From Lachnospiraceae bacterium (lineage in GTDB: Bacteria > Bacillota > Clostridia > Lachnospirales > Lachnospiraceae), in NCBI GenBank assembly GCA_022845955.1, contig AP025576.1, forward strand, positions 7,006,001-7,070,000: 64,000 nucleotides of DNA, in the 5' to 3' direction. The position numbers were made by a program, and so were the translations under genes. Below, in pieces: positions 38,890 through 47,859 of the stretch. The stretch's first letter is position 1. The number at the start of each line of letters is the position of its first letter. The notes under the pieces were generated by a model that saw only the letters and a list, made by a program, of their open reading frames with translations, was not told where the DNA came from and did no database searches.

Positions 38890-38918
38890 ATTATAGTATA
38901 GTTTCCATTCTTTGTCAC
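38890..38918 (-). promoter_or_regulatory. Promoter of the fumarate hydratase genes
   Basis: On the minus strand GTGACA (38913-38918), 17-base spacer and TATAAT (38890-38895). Confidence 0.65.
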
Positions 38919-39018
38919 CAGCGTTTGGGCCGGGGATAAAGGTTTGTGGCAACAGTCCGGATGGCCCTTTGTGCCCTGCGGTATCTGCCGCCCCGGGAAA
39001 AATCTTGTTAATTTACTC

Positions 39019-39047
39019 TTGTACCGAATCTGTTCCTATCTTAAAAT
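39019..39047 (+). promoter_or_regulatory. Possible promoter of HD-domain gene
   Basis: TTGTAC (39019-39024), 17-base spacer and TAAAAT (39042-39047), 50 bases before the start. A GCAACAGTCCGGA half-site of the dispersed repeat lies at 38949-38961; otherwise the 251-base gap between fumarate hydratase and this gene is empty. Confidence 0.45.
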
Positions 39048-39096
39048 GGACAGAGCAGGACATCTGTGAGGCATATGGAAAAGGATGGTTTGATTT

Positions 39097-39606
39097 ATGG
39101 ATAGAAACGCACTTTTAATAAAAGAAATGATTCGGTATTACGCCAATGATCCCAAAAGAATCCAGCATTTTATCAAGGTTCATGATTTAGCCCGTATTAT
39201 CGGCAGACTGGAACATCTGGGTGAGGAGGAACTGGATATCCTGGAAACCGCCGCTATCGTCCATGATATCGGCATTAAGGTGAGTGAAGAAAAATACGGA
39301 GACTGCAGCGGGAAGCATCAGGAACTGGAAGGGCCGATTATCGCACGGGCCATGCTGGAAACCCTGGAGTTTGCGGATTCTGTCATTGACAGGGTATGCT
39401 ATCTGGTCGCCCATCATCATACGTACAATGAAATTGACGGATCCGATTATCAGATTCTGGTGGAAGCCGATTTCTTAGTTAATTTATATGAGGATCATTC
39501 TTCCCGGGAGGCTGTGGAACACGCCCTGCAGCATATCTTCCGTACAGGAAACGGAACCGCCATATGCCAGGACATGTTCGGGATCTCCCGGGAAGCTTCC
39601 GCTTAA
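39097..39606 (+). CDS. HD-domain hydrolase
   Basis: The 169-residue protein has an HD metal site with His29 (KVHDLARII), His56-Asp57 (AAIVHDIGI), VAHHHTYNEIDGSDYQ and EADFLVNLYED, which is the small bacterial HD hydrolase pattern related to YedJ/YfbR. It probably acts on a nucleotide or other phosphate ester. Its stop codon TAA overlaps the stop of the convergent VOC gene through a shared TTAA. Confidence 0.85.
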   Translation: MDRNALLIKEMIRYYANDPKRIQHFIKVHDLARIIGRLEHLGEEELDILETAAIVHDIGIKVSEEKYGDCSGKHQELEGPIIARAMLETLEFADSVIDRVCYLVAHHHTYNEIDGSDYQILVEADFLVNLYEDHSSREAVEHALQHIFRTGNGTAICQDMFGISREASA

Positions 39607-39971
39607 GCAGGGACGATTTCTATCCAGTAGCCGTCGGGATCCTGGATAAAATAGATGCCCATCGCTTCATTTTCAAAGCAAATGCACCCCATTTCCTTAT
39701 GACGGGAATGAGAGGCTTCCATATCATCTACCGTAAAGGCCAGGTGGAATTCATTATCCCCCAGATCATAGGAATTCTTTTCCCAGTCTCTCAGCCAGGT
39801 TAATTCCAGCTGGTGAGGTGTGGTTCCATCGGAAAGGAATGCCAGGATAAAGCTTCCGTCCGGGGCTTCTTTGGTGCGGATGGGTTTCAGCTCCAATGCT
39901 TCTTCATAAAAACGAAGGGATTTCTGTAAATTGGTTACATTAAAATTATTATGGGCAAACTTAAATTTCAT
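39603..39971 (-). CDS. VOC-family protein (glyoxalase I-like)
   Basis: The 122-residue protein has two beta-alpha-beta-beta-beta modules, NNFNVTNLQKSLRFYEEAL at the start and IYFIQDPDGYWIEIVPA at the end, as in lactoylglutathione lyases. Metal-ligand candidates are His8, Glu at the middle strand and Glu near the C-terminus. It may detoxify methylglyoxal, but VOC proteins vary widely. ATG 39971 follows AGGAGG by seven bases. Confidence 0.88.
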   Translation of the reverse strand: MKFKFAHNNFNVTNLQKSLRFYEEALELKPIRTKEAPDGSFILAFLSDGTTPHQLELTWLRDWEKNSYDLGDNEFHLAFTVDDMEASHSRHKEMGCICFENEAMGIYFIQDPDGYWIEIVPA

Positions 39972-40008
39972 AGGTACCTCCTGTGATTCAAAGTTAACTG
40001 TTATGTGC

Positions 40009-40037
40009 ATTTTATATGTATAGAGTATATAATGCAA
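40009..40037 (-). promoter_or_regulatory. Promoter of VOC gene
   Basis: On the minus strand TTGCAT (40032-40037), 17-base spacer and TAAAAT (40009-40014), 38 bases before the start. Confidence 0.5.
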
Positions 40038-40089
40038 CTAATTTTACAACTGTGAGGGACGGAACAGACAGGAGGCAAAAGGGTAGGCA

Positions 40090-40118
40090 TTGCCTGCGGG
40101 AACAAACCGCTGTATACT
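40090..40118 (+). promoter_or_regulatory. Promoter of GDPD-HAD operon
   Basis: TTGCCT (40090-40095), 17-base spacer and TATACT (40113-40118), about 50 bases before the GDPD start. Confidence 0.55.
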
Positions 40119-40168
40119 GGGTTTATAATAAATGAAATATTCATGCAAAAGAAAAAGGAGAGCGTTCC

Positions 40169-40996
40169 ATGAAAGCACTGCTGGTACTGTTACTTATTTT
40201 GTTATTTTTATTCTTATGTTATATGGTATTAATCATACCCCGGTTCCGTAAGCCGGATTATAAGGCACTTCTTCATCATTATTATGCACACAGGGGACTT
40301 CATAATATAGCTTTAGGAATTCCGGAGAATTCTATGAAAGCATTTCAGAGGGCCATTGACAACGGTTTTGGTATGGAAATGGATGTGCAGCTATCGCGGG
40401 ACGGATTTCCGGTCGTCTTCCATGATGCTACTCTGACGCGGATGTGCGGAGTGGAAAAAAGGGTGGATGCACTGACCCTAAAAGAATTAAAGGAACTGAC
40501 TCTGGCAGGCACCCAGGAACGGATTCCTACTTTTCAGGAATTCCTGGAACTTGTAAAAGGACAGGTACCTCTTATTATAGAAATAAAGATGGACAAAAGG
40601 GATGATCGGATTCCGGAGGCAGTTAATCATCTGCTTAAGGATTATAAAGGTGTTTATTGTATAGAATCCTTCCATCCTTCCGCTCTTATCTGGTATAAGA
40701 AAAACCGGCCGGATGTATTCCGCGGGCAGCTGTGTACTAACTTTAATAAAGAAAATAAAAATTGCAGCCTGTCTTTTTTCCTATTGGGTAAAATGCTTTC
40801 CAACGTTGCCTCAAGACCGGATTTTATCGCTTACAACTGGATATACCGGAATGATTTATCCAGAAAAATATGCTGCAATCTTTATCACGCCCTGTCGGTG
40901 GGATGGACTATACGTTCCCAGGAGGAAATGGACCTCTGCCGGAAGGATTTTACTCTTTTTATCTTTGAGAACTTTATACCGGAAGGAGAGGCCTGA
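40169..40996 (+). CDS. Membrane-anchored glycerophosphodiester phosphodiesterase
   Basis: The 275-residue protein has an N-terminal membrane helix (residues 2-24), then a GDPD TIM barrel with His41-Arg42 (AHRGLHN), Glu70 and Asp72 (GMEMDVQ) and His85 (VVFHDATL), the usual catalytic and Ca-binding residues. It splits glycerophosphodiesters into glycerol-3-phosphate and an alcohol at the membrane. AAGGAG precedes the start. Its stop overlaps the next start by one base (TGATG). Confidence 0.92.
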   Translation: MKALLVLLLILLFLFLCYMVLIIPRFRKPDYKALLHHYYAHRGLHNIALGIPENSMKAFQRAIDNGFGMEMDVQLSRDGFPVVFHDATLTRMCGVEKRVDALTLKELKELTLAGTQERIPTFQEFLELVKGQVPLIIEIKMDKRDDRIPEAVNHLLKDYKGVYCIESFHPSALIWYKKNRPDVFRGQLCTNFNKENKNCSLSFFLLGKMLSNVASRPDFIAYNWIYRNDLSRKICCNLYHALSVGWTIRSQEEMDLCRKDFTLFIFENFIPEGEA

Positions 40997-41628
40997 TGGA
41001 AAAACGTCATTTTATCTTTGATATCGACGGAACCTTGATTAATACAGAAAAAGCAATAATAAAGGGGCTTCAGGAACTGCTCATGGAGATTCAGGGCATT
41101 GCTTACGAACCGGAACAACTTTATTTCTGTCTGGGTATTCCCGGTCCTCACACACTTAAGCAACTGGGGATCGAGGGCGATCTGACAGCAGTACTCAAGC
41201 GGTGGGATGCCTATTATTGTAAACACGGCGGGGATGTTACCGTATATCCGGATATCAGGAAGGTTCTGGATCAATTGAGGGAAAATGGGATTTCACTAGG
41301 TGTAATAACCTCAAAAAACCAGGAGGAATATGATTATGATATGATCCGGCTGGGGCTGGCAGATTATTTTTCCATCACTGTAACCTCCACGGATACAACA
41401 GAGCATAAACCCAATCCGGCTCCCATGCTTTTTTATCTGGAAAGGGCAGGAATCCTTCCTGAACAGGCCGTGTATATCGGGGACAGCATCTATGATATGG
41501 AGTGTGCCAAAGGGGCCGGCGTTCCGCGGGCACTGGCTCTGTGGGGGTGTAAAAACCCCGAAGAAATCACGGCGGATTACAGGCTTTTTAAACCAAAGAA
41601 TATCCTGGATCTTCTTAAAAAATTCTGA
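40996..41628 (+). CDS. HAD-family hydrolase (phosphoglycolate-phosphatase-like)
   Basis: The 210-residue protein has motif I FDIDGTL (Asp9, Asp11), motif II VITSKN, motif III Lys in EHKPNPAP and motif IV YIGDSIYDMECAKGAG. It dephosphorylates a small metabolite. It is coupled to the GDPD gene, so glycerol-phosphate metabolism is one possible link; this is inference. Confidence 0.9.
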   Translation: MEKRHFIFDIDGTLINTEKAIIKGLQELLMEIQGIAYEPEQLYFCLGIPGPHTLKQLGIEGDLTAVLKRWDAYYCKHGGDVTVYPDIRKVLDQLRENGISLGVITSKNQEEYDYDMIRLGLADYFSITVTSTDTTEHKPNPAPMLFYLERAGILPEQAVYIGDSIYDMECAKGAGVPRALALWGCKNPEEITADYRLFKPKNILDLLKKF

Positions 41629-41648
41629 CACAACAATTTAAAACATCT

Positions 41649-41686
41649 ATAAGGGGAGAACATTTTTTATAGTTCCCCCTTTATTT
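41649..41686. terminator. Convergent terminator
   Basis: ATAAGGGGAGAAC pairs with GTTCCCCCTTTAT (two non-Watson-Crick positions) between two convergent genes. Confidence 0.6.
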
Positions 41687-41691
41687 GCTAA

Positions 41692-42303
41692 CTATTCTTC
41701 CATCCTGGTTATATCCTCGTACTTAAGTGCAAAAAGACCATCCAATAAATAGGATAATTCTATTCTGCTTTTTTCTGTTATCCATACGGAAGAGATCAGT
41801 TCTTCCTCATGTTTGCCATATAACTCATCCAAATGCTGTGTATATTCATCAATCAGAGATTCATCCGTGTAAGAGCTGTCCTCTCCATTTGTAATATATA
41901 ATGTTATTGATTTTAACAAACCTTCACCAATATTATAGGAAGTTAGGGCATCAATACCTTCTTTTTCTTCATAATCTAGGATCATAGTGGTAATTGAATC
42001 CTGCTTTTGGGTAACTATTGATTCCTCTGGCAACTTTTTTATAACTTCATCATAAGTCATTCCCCAATTAAAACCATTATAAAGGCCGCTATTATCGGGT
42101 CTGTTAATAAGTTTATAGATCCCAATGCCTGCTACAACGATAAAAAGAAATGCAAGGATCAGAATCATTACTTTTGTGGAAAATACTTTTTTCTTAGTTG
42201 TTCCTGTTTTAGCAGACGATTCCACAGGGCAGCCGCATTTCGGGCACTCTGTTGCTTTGTCACTGATATCTGCCCCACATTCCGGACATTGAATAAGAGC
42301 CAT
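41692..42303 (-). CDS. Zinc-ribbon membrane protein 1
   Basis: The 203-residue protein has an N-terminal zinc ribbon (Cys6, 9, 20, 23), a membrane helix at about 44-66 and a 135-residue C-terminal domain outside the membrane of unknown function containing GFNWGMTYDEVIKKLPEE. The MTYDEVIKKL motif occurs in proteins that sit next to SmpA/OmlA-like folds, but I cannot assign it. It lies 14 bases after the second zinc-ribbon gene and shares its N-terminal pattern, so the two probably arose together. Confidence 0.75.
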   Translation of the reverse strand: MALIQCPECGADISDKATECPKCGCPVESSAKTGTTKKKVFSTKVMILILAFLFIVVAGIGIYKLINRPDNSGLYNGFNWGMTYDEVIKKLPEESIVTQKQDSITTMILDYEEKEGIDALTSYNIGEGLLKSITLYITNGEDSSYTDESLIDEYTQHLDELYGKHEEELISSVWITEKSRIELSYLLDGLFALKYEDITRMEE

Positions 42304-42317
42304 AATTGAATTCTCCT

Positions 42318-43169
42318 TTATTTCTTATTTATTTTTTCGGGCAGCTGGCTGTCCAGTTTATCATACGCGGACATAAAATCCGATACCGTATCACTTTTTT
42401 TGGAGCTGAAACTGTTATAATTCCCAGACGGACTTATTGCCATATCTGTAAGTGATTTATAAGCTTCATATAAATCGGAAATCGTATCATAACATTTATC
42501 AAGGCCTTCCGGCGGCATCTGTAATTTTTTCATAATTTCTTTTACCGACACCTGATTAGCTTCTATCTTTGAAAGGACAGACTGTGTTGAGGAATCAGCA
42601 TATAAATGACCCAGTGATTCATTAAAATCATCATAGAAAATGCCGGAACCTTGATTACTTATTGTATATTTATCTGTTTCACTATCTCGTTCTTTATAAA
42701 TGGTATTGCTCCAAACATTTAATGTGAGGTTAATTATTGTTTCGGCATCCCCTCCTCCGTTGAGCATGAGAGACTGGGCTTTTTTTAGATCATCTATGTA
42801 AGCATTATAGGATTCCCGGTATTCTTTCTCCGCCTTTTTATCTGAGTATACTTTATAGGTGGCTCCTCCACCTATGCAAAACACCAGTGCAATAATAATA
42901 CCTATAATAATTTTCTTGGTCCTTTGTTCCATCTTAATTCCGGCCACTTCCACCTGTTGTGGTTTCGTTTCACCGGCTTCCGCATTTTTTTCAATCGGAC
43001 ATCCGCAATTTTTACACACCTTGTCTGTTTCGGATAATACCTCACCGCACTCCGTACATTTTAGCTCTTTTTTCTTCAGTTCCTCATTGAATATTTTCCC
43101 ACAATGAATACATTTCATCGCCTTGTCAGATATGTCTTGTCCACATTCCGGACACTTTATGATTGCCAT
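42318..43169 (-). CDS. Zinc-ribbon membrane protein 2 (double ribbon)
   Basis: The 283-residue protein has two successive zinc ribbons (Cys6, 9, 20, 23 and Cys38, 41, 52, 55), a membrane helix at about 84-105 and a largely helical, Ser- and Asp-rich C-terminal domain of unknown function. ATG 43169 follows GGAGG by five bases and is preferred to 43181. It forms a two-gene unit with the next gene. Confidence 0.75.
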   Translation of the reverse strand: MAIIKCPECGQDISDKAMKCIHCGKIFNEELKKKELKCTECGEVLSETDKVCKNCGCPIEKNAEAGETKPQQVEVAGIKMEQRTKKIIIGIIIALVFCIGGGATYKVYSDKKAEKEYRESYNAYIDDLKKAQSLMLNGGGDAETIINLTLNVWSNTIYKERDSETDKYTISNQGSGIFYDDFNESLGHLYADSSTQSVLSKIEANQVSVKEIMKKLQMPPEGLDKCYDTISDLYEAYKSLTDMAISPSGNYNSFSSKKSDTVSDFMSAYDKLDSQLPEKINKK

Positions 43170-43357
43170 AATTCCCTCCACCCTTCATAAGCATCATTTT
43201 GTATAATAATAACAACTTTTAATTGTATTATAACGTCTTCATTATACAAAGTCAATCAAACAAAAGCATAGTAAAAGTAGGAATTTATCTGGCTTTTATG
43301 CTGCCACATTATACTTTCGGAAGGTTTTTATTTATATGAGACGTACTGTTCTATAAA

Positions 43358-43410
43358 TTAAAAAGAGCCTATAACAGTAACATTTCTATATGATACTGTT
43401 ATAGGCTCTC
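43358..43410 (-). terminator. Terminator of hsp20
   Basis: A perfect 15-bp stem (43365-43379 with 43394-43408) is followed on the minus strand by TTTTT. The rest of the 355-base gap between the zinc-ribbon gene and hsp20 is AT-rich with no gene seen. Confidence 0.88.
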
Positions 43411-43524
43411 AGATTCTATTGAAAGTCAGGGATGAAATCAATCCCTACAACGTTTTTACCCTCTATATAAAACCGATTTCTTACCGGCAATATTAGAATA
43501 TAACGGCTTACAAAAAAATTATTT

Positions 43525-43953
43525 TCATCCCTCGATAGGTATAATTGTCTTTTCTTCTTCAATTTTCTTAGGCTGCGGCTTATCGATCATGATCCGCAGG
43601 ATACCATCTTTGAATGCCGCATGGATTTCATTCTCTGTAATATCCTCTCCCAAATAGAAGGTTCTCTTCATGGTTCCGTAGTATCTTTCTTTCCTTACGT
43701 ATTTGGTTCTGTCTTCCGCGTTCTCAACAGGTTCTTTCCTGTCTGCGGTAATAGTAAGGTAGCCTTCCTTCAGTTCTGCCTTCACATCGTCCTTGGTAAA
43801 ACCGGGAACCTCAATTTCCAGAAGGTACTGGCCGTCTTTTTCACGGATATCCGTTTTCATCAGCTGTGTCTGGGGCGCATAGCCTCTGTTGAAAAACGGG
43901 TCATCAAACATATCTCCAAAAAAGTCATTGAAAAAATTATTTCTGATTAACAT
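43525..43953 (-). CDS. hsp20: Small heat-shock protein (Hsp20/alpha-crystallin)
   Basis: The 142-residue ATP-independent chaperone has the alpha-crystallin domain from about residue 35 (YLLEIEVPGFTKDDVKAEL) to the AAFKDGILRIMI segment, and the C-terminal IPI motif (TIIPIEG) that mediates oligomer contacts. A CIRCE operator and promoter lie upstream, so HrcA should repress it at normal temperature. It is alone in its transcript. Confidence 0.95.
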   Translation of the reverse strand: MLIRNNFFNDFFGDMFDDPFFNRGYAPQTQLMKTDIREKDGQYLLEIEVPGFTKDDVKAELKEGYLTITADRKEPVENAEDRTKYVRKERYYGTMKRTFYLGEDITENEIHAAFKDGILRIMIDKPQPKKIEEEKTIIPIEG

Positions 43954-44023
43954 AGTTTATTCCTCCTGCATTATTATATTGAAATCTGCGGCTTATCTGC
44001 CGCTCCTTTGTTGTTCTATAACA

Positions 44024-44066
44024 TTTATAACACTAGTTGTTAGCACTGTCAAGAGGTGAGTGCTAA
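44024..44066 (-). promoter_or_regulatory. CIRCE operator overlapping the hsp20 promoter
   Basis: TTAGCACTG-N9-GAGTGCTAA at 44040-44066 matches the CIRCE consensus with one change. On the minus strand TTGACA (44047-44052) lies inside it, with a 17-base spacer to TATAAA (44024-44029). HrcA bound to CIRCE would cover the -35. Confidence 0.92.
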
Positions 44067-44277
44067 TTAAATTATAAAAAAATTATGAACTCCTTTTTTA
44101 ATGGTGCGGTATCCCTTTTCCGATCACTCCCAGCTATCTTCGGCTATCATCGCCGGAACTGTCACCCCTATGGAAATTGTTTTTATAAAAATGAACGGAT
44201 TTGCTGGACATATACCCCGGAATACGAGTAAAATAGAACGCAGTAAAATATATTTCTTATGCGACAGGAGATTGATT

Positions 44278-45372
44278 ATGAGTAAAGTTATCTTGACGGG
44301 CGACCGCCCTACCGGAAGGCTTCACGTGGGCCATTATGTGGGTTCCCTGAAACGCAGGGTGGAGCTGCAGAACTCCGGAGAATACGATAAAATATTTATT
44401 ATGATTGCAGATGCCCAGGCACTCACTGATAATGCGGACAATCCGGAAAAGGTGCGTCAGAATATCATAGAGGTAGCGCTTGACTATCTGGCATGCGGGC
44501 TGGATCCGGAAAAGTCCACGCTGTTTATCCAGTCCCAGATCCCGGAGCTGTGTGAGCTTTCTTTCTACTATATGAACCTGGTTACGGTCTCCAGGCTGCA
44601 GCGAAACCCCACGGTGAAATCGGAAATCCAGATGCGCAACTTTGAAACAAGCATACCTGTAGGCTTTTTTACCTATCCTATCAGCCAGGCGGCGGACATC
44701 ACGGCTTTTAATGCCACCACCGTCCCGGTAGGCGAGGATCAGGCTCCCATGATTGAACAGACCAAGGAAATTGTCCATAAATTCAACTCCATTTATGGCG
44801 AAACCCTTACGGATCCGAATATCCTTCTGCCTGATAATAAGGTTTGCATGCGGCTGCCGGGAATCGACGGCAAAGCCAAAATGAGCAAATCCTTAAATAA
44901 TTGTATTTATTTATCCGACAGCGAAGAAGAGGTACGCCAGAAAATCATGTCCATGTTTACCGATCCGGGTCACCTGCGCGTCCAGGATCCGGGAAAAGTG
45001 GAAGGGAATCCGGTATTTATTTATCTGGAAGCATTCTCCAACGAGGATCAGTTCGCCCGTTATCTTCCCGAATACAAAAACATTCAGGAAATGGAAGATC
45101 ATTATGCAAGAGGCGGCCTTGGTGATGTAAAGGTTAAAAAATTCCTGAACAACGTTATGCAGGAAGAGCTGGAACCCATCCGGAACCGGAGGAAAGAATT
45201 TGAAAAGGATATTCCCGAAATCTATAATATCCTGAAGAAAGGCAGTGAAATCGCGGAAGCGGAAGCTGCCAACACCCTCTCTCATGTTAAGAGGGCTATG
45301 AAAATTAATTATTTCGAAGACAATGCCCTGATACGGGAGCAGGCCGAACGCTTTGCCGCCGGAAGGGAATAA
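44278..45372 (+). CDS. trpS: Tryptophanyl-tRNA synthetase
   Basis: The 364-residue class I synthetase charges tRNA-Trp. It has TGDRPTGRLHVGHYVGSL (HIGH-like HVGH), GEDQAPMIEQT and KMSKSLNN (KMSKS). ATG 44278 follows AGGAG by eight bases; the frame is open further upstream to 44101, but that part overlaps the hsp20 control region and lacks a synthetase-like sequence. No T-box leader was found in the 210 bases upstream. Confidence 0.95.
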   Translation: MSKVILTGDRPTGRLHVGHYVGSLKRRVELQNSGEYDKIFIMIADAQALTDNADNPEKVRQNIIEVALDYLACGLDPEKSTLFIQSQIPELCELSFYYMNLVTVSRLQRNPTVKSEIQMRNFETSIPVGFFTYPISQAADITAFNATTVPVGEDQAPMIEQTKEIVHKFNSIYGETLTDPNILLPDNKVCMRLPGIDGKAKMSKSLNNCIYLSDSEEEVRQKIMSMFTDPGHLRVQDPGKVEGNPVFIYLEAFSNEDQFARYLPEYKNIQEMEDHYARGGLGDVKVKKFLNNVMQEELEPIRNRRKEFEKDIPEIYNILKKGSEIAEAEAANTLSHVKRAMKINYFEDNALIREQAERFAAGRE

Positions 45373-45385
45373 CTACCGTCACTGT

Positions 45386-45425
45386 AAAGAGGGAATTCCG
45401 GCTGCCCCGGGTTCCCTCTTTTTAT
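45386..45425 (+). terminator. Terminator of trpS
   Basis: A 10-bp stem (45386-45395 with 45412-45421) containing AAAGAGGGAA is followed by TTTTT. Confidence 0.9.
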
Positions 45426-45477
45426 GCTTATATTGCAGCTGTTTATCGGATCGGCCAGAAGGCCAGCGCCTGGATCG

Positions 45478-47835
45478 TTACCCTGGTAAACAGGTAACCG
45501 GCCCTATGCTATACGTATATGCATCCCTTCTTTCCCAGGAACAGGATACCCCGTTACAGGTTACTTCCGTAAGCTGTCCCGTCCCATAAAGGAGTATCTG
45601 CTTCACAGGCAGTCCCGTGGTGATTGCCAGTTCCCCGTTTTTCCATTCCGCCGTAAAATGGTTTTTGCCGTTGTCGTCATAGCAGACGCAGGAAAGGCGA
45701 TCTTTCAGGTTCATACAGATGGTCAGATCGGTAAAGGGTTCTTCCGGATCGCCGCCGCCTTGGGCAGAACGCATGGGCACTATGGTATTGGGCCGGATAT
45801 ATACAGGAATCTGATCCATGGCCGGCTTCAGGGATATCCATCTTCCGCCCTCCGCCAGGCGACCGGTGAAGAAATCCGCCCATGTCCCTTCCGGCAGATA
45901 CAGGGCAAAATCATCCTGATCAAATACCGGCGCTACCAGAAGGCTGTCCCCCAGCATATATTCGGAGCCTATATTGCGGACATTGCGATCCTCCTGGAAT
46001 TCCATGAGCAGCGGACGCATCATCGGAACGGATTCCAGGGATGCCTGCCATGCGGCAGAATACAGATACGGCATCAGCCTGTGGCGGAGCTGGTTATAAT
46101 ATGAAAATATATTCTTTGTTTCCGGCGCGAAATTCCAGGGTTCCCTGGGTGTCTTTCCATGGCATCTGCTCAGGGGTGAAAAGAAACCGAATTGTGTGGA
46201 ACGGATATATTCTTCCTCTTCCGGCATACATTCATAGCCTTCATGGTCGGTATTATAAAAGCCGCCCATATCAAAGCCCCAGTAAGCAACACCGCTCAGG
46301 GCAAGACTGAGGCCGCCCTGAAGGATGCAGGCATGGTTATTCCGATGTGTGGAGGAATCTCCTGCCCAGGCTGCCGGAATCGTATGGCTTCCTGCATAAC
46401 CGCTCCTGCCCCAGAGCATGGGCCGCTCACCCAGAGGCGCCTTTACCTCCCGCATGGCCTCGTATATGGTTTTTGCATACAGGTAAGTCAGCTTATTGTG
46501 CCCCTGTATACCGTTTGACCCGTCATAATAAACCCCATTTTCGGGGACCGCTTCGGAAAAATCCGTTTTTACCGCGCCGATTCCCATTGCAATCACTTCT
46601 TTTACCCTGGGGACATACCATTCCAGAAAATCCGGATTGGTGAAATCAAAGCATCCCACCTTCCTCCGGGCGCCTGCGGTAGCACAAAAGGTCAAGGGAT
46701 CCCCGATCCCGTCCTTCACCAGCCAGCCTTTTTCCGCCGCCATCCGGAAATACACGGATGTTTCTCCAATATAAGGATATATCCACAGGCAGAGGTGTAT
46801 TTTGTGTTCCCGGAGAACCCGTATCATCTCCTCCGGATCCGGGAAACGCTGCGTATCCCATACCCATGCCCCACTGTCCTCCTGCTTCTGCCATGCGTCC
46901 AGATTCATCACATCTATGGAGACGCCTTCTTCCTCAGCCTTGGCAATCACCTGGTACACTTCTTCCTGATCCTTATAGACACATTTTGACATCCAGAGGC
47001 CAAACGCCCATCTTGGTATCATGGGAATACTGCCTGTCATATGCACATAATCTGCCAGCAGATCCTTATAATCCCGGTTGGCAAACAGTATATAATCCAG
47101 ATAGCTGTCCTCCACCTCCACCCCATAGGTAACATTGGAGCCGCATCCCATGTCAAAGGTCATTCTGGTAAAGCTGTTCACCAGGATAGAATACCCTCTG
47201 CTGCTCATGAAATACGGATGGTTTTTGTAGGAATCCCCGGTATTGGTGCTCAATGCATCCTTCTGCCAGCATTGGATTTTTTGTCCTCTCTTATTAAATT
47301 CGGTAAATTTCTCACCGAAGCCGTAAAATGCCTCACCGGCATACATATACATACTCTCCCTGACCCGGATCACCCTGCCCTCGTCATCCTGGTCAAACCC
47401 CAAAGGAAGGTATTTGCACATATTATCCACGTTGGAATCCCGGTTCTGTTCCTTTGTCAGCAGCCTGCCGTCCAGGTAGGTACTCACTTCCCAGGGTATC
47501 TTTCTTATCCGGATTTCCAGCCTGGCAGTATGTATGGACAGCGTTTCTTCCTCTTCCGCCACCTGGTAGGACACTGTCTTTTCCAAAGAAAAAACTTCGT
47601 TTGTAAAATCCGGCTCCTTTCCTTCCGGATACATCCGGAAACGGTAGGACGACGGACTCAAAGGCTGTATAAGCACTGCGGCTTTTTTATTCCGGTATGT
47701 CCCTGCTTCTATTACCACGCCGTCTCCCCTGTCCGTATATCCCAGGACTCCTGTCAGGAAATCGAAATTGTGGCTGAATATGGTTTTCAGATATCCCAGC
47801 TGTGGATTATAGCTTACTTCTGTTTTCTTGTTCAT
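45478..47835 (-). CDS. GH31 family alpha-glucosidase/alpha-xylosidase (YicI-like)
   Basis: The 785-residue enzyme has the GH31 barrel with the nucleophile Asp in GAVKTDFSEAVPENG and acid/base Asp in WAGDSSTHRN, plus GRSGYAGS and the N-terminal beta-sandwich. The KTDFSE form, the MSKCVYKDQEEV region and domain order match YicI-type alpha-xylosidases more than maltases, but substrate choice remains uncertain. No signal peptide is present, so it hydrolyses imported oligosaccharides inside the cell. It closes the carbohydrate operon, starting 24 bases after yesN with GGGAGGG. Confidence 0.92.
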   Translation of the reverse strand: MNKKTEVSYNPQLGYLKTIFSHNFDFLTGVLGYTDRGDGVVIEAGTYRNKKAAVLIQPLSPSSYRFRMYPEGKEPDFTNEVFSLEKTVSYQVAEEEETLSIHTARLEIRIRKIPWEVSTYLDGRLLTKEQNRDSNVDNMCKYLPLGFDQDDEGRVIRVRESMYMYAGEAFYGFGEKFTEFNKRGQKIQCWQKDALSTNTGDSYKNHPYFMSSRGYSILVNSFTRMTFDMGCGSNVTYGVEVEDSYLDYILFANRDYKDLLADYVHMTGSIPMIPRWAFGLWMSKCVYKDQEEVYQVIAKAEEEGVSIDVMNLDAWQKQEDSGAWVWDTQRFPDPEEMIRVLREHKIHLCLWIYPYIGETSVYFRMAAEKGWLVKDGIGDPLTFCATAGARRKVGCFDFTNPDFLEWYVPRVKEVIAMGIGAVKTDFSEAVPENGVYYDGSNGIQGHNKLTYLYAKTIYEAMREVKAPLGERPMLWGRSGYAGSHTIPAAWAGDSSTHRNNHACILQGGLSLALSGVAYWGFDMGGFYNTDHEGYECMPEEEEYIRSTQFGFFSPLSRCHGKTPREPWNFAPETKNIFSYYNQLRHRLMPYLYSAAWQASLESVPMMRPLLMEFQEDRNVRNIGSEYMLGDSLLVAPVFDQDDFALYLPEGTWADFFTGRLAEGGRWISLKPAMDQIPVYIRPNTIVPMRSAQGGGDPEEPFTDLTICMNLKDRLSCVCYDDNGKNHFTAEWKNGELAITTGLPVKQILLYGTGQLTEVTCNGVSCSWERRDAYTYSIGPVTCLPG

Positions 47836-47859
47836 CAGATAACCCTCCCCTACTTTTTT

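Noticed and set aside
44067..44277. T-box leader upstream of trpS
   Set aside because: No T-box sequence, specifier loop or terminator was found; the region is short and only AT-rich.
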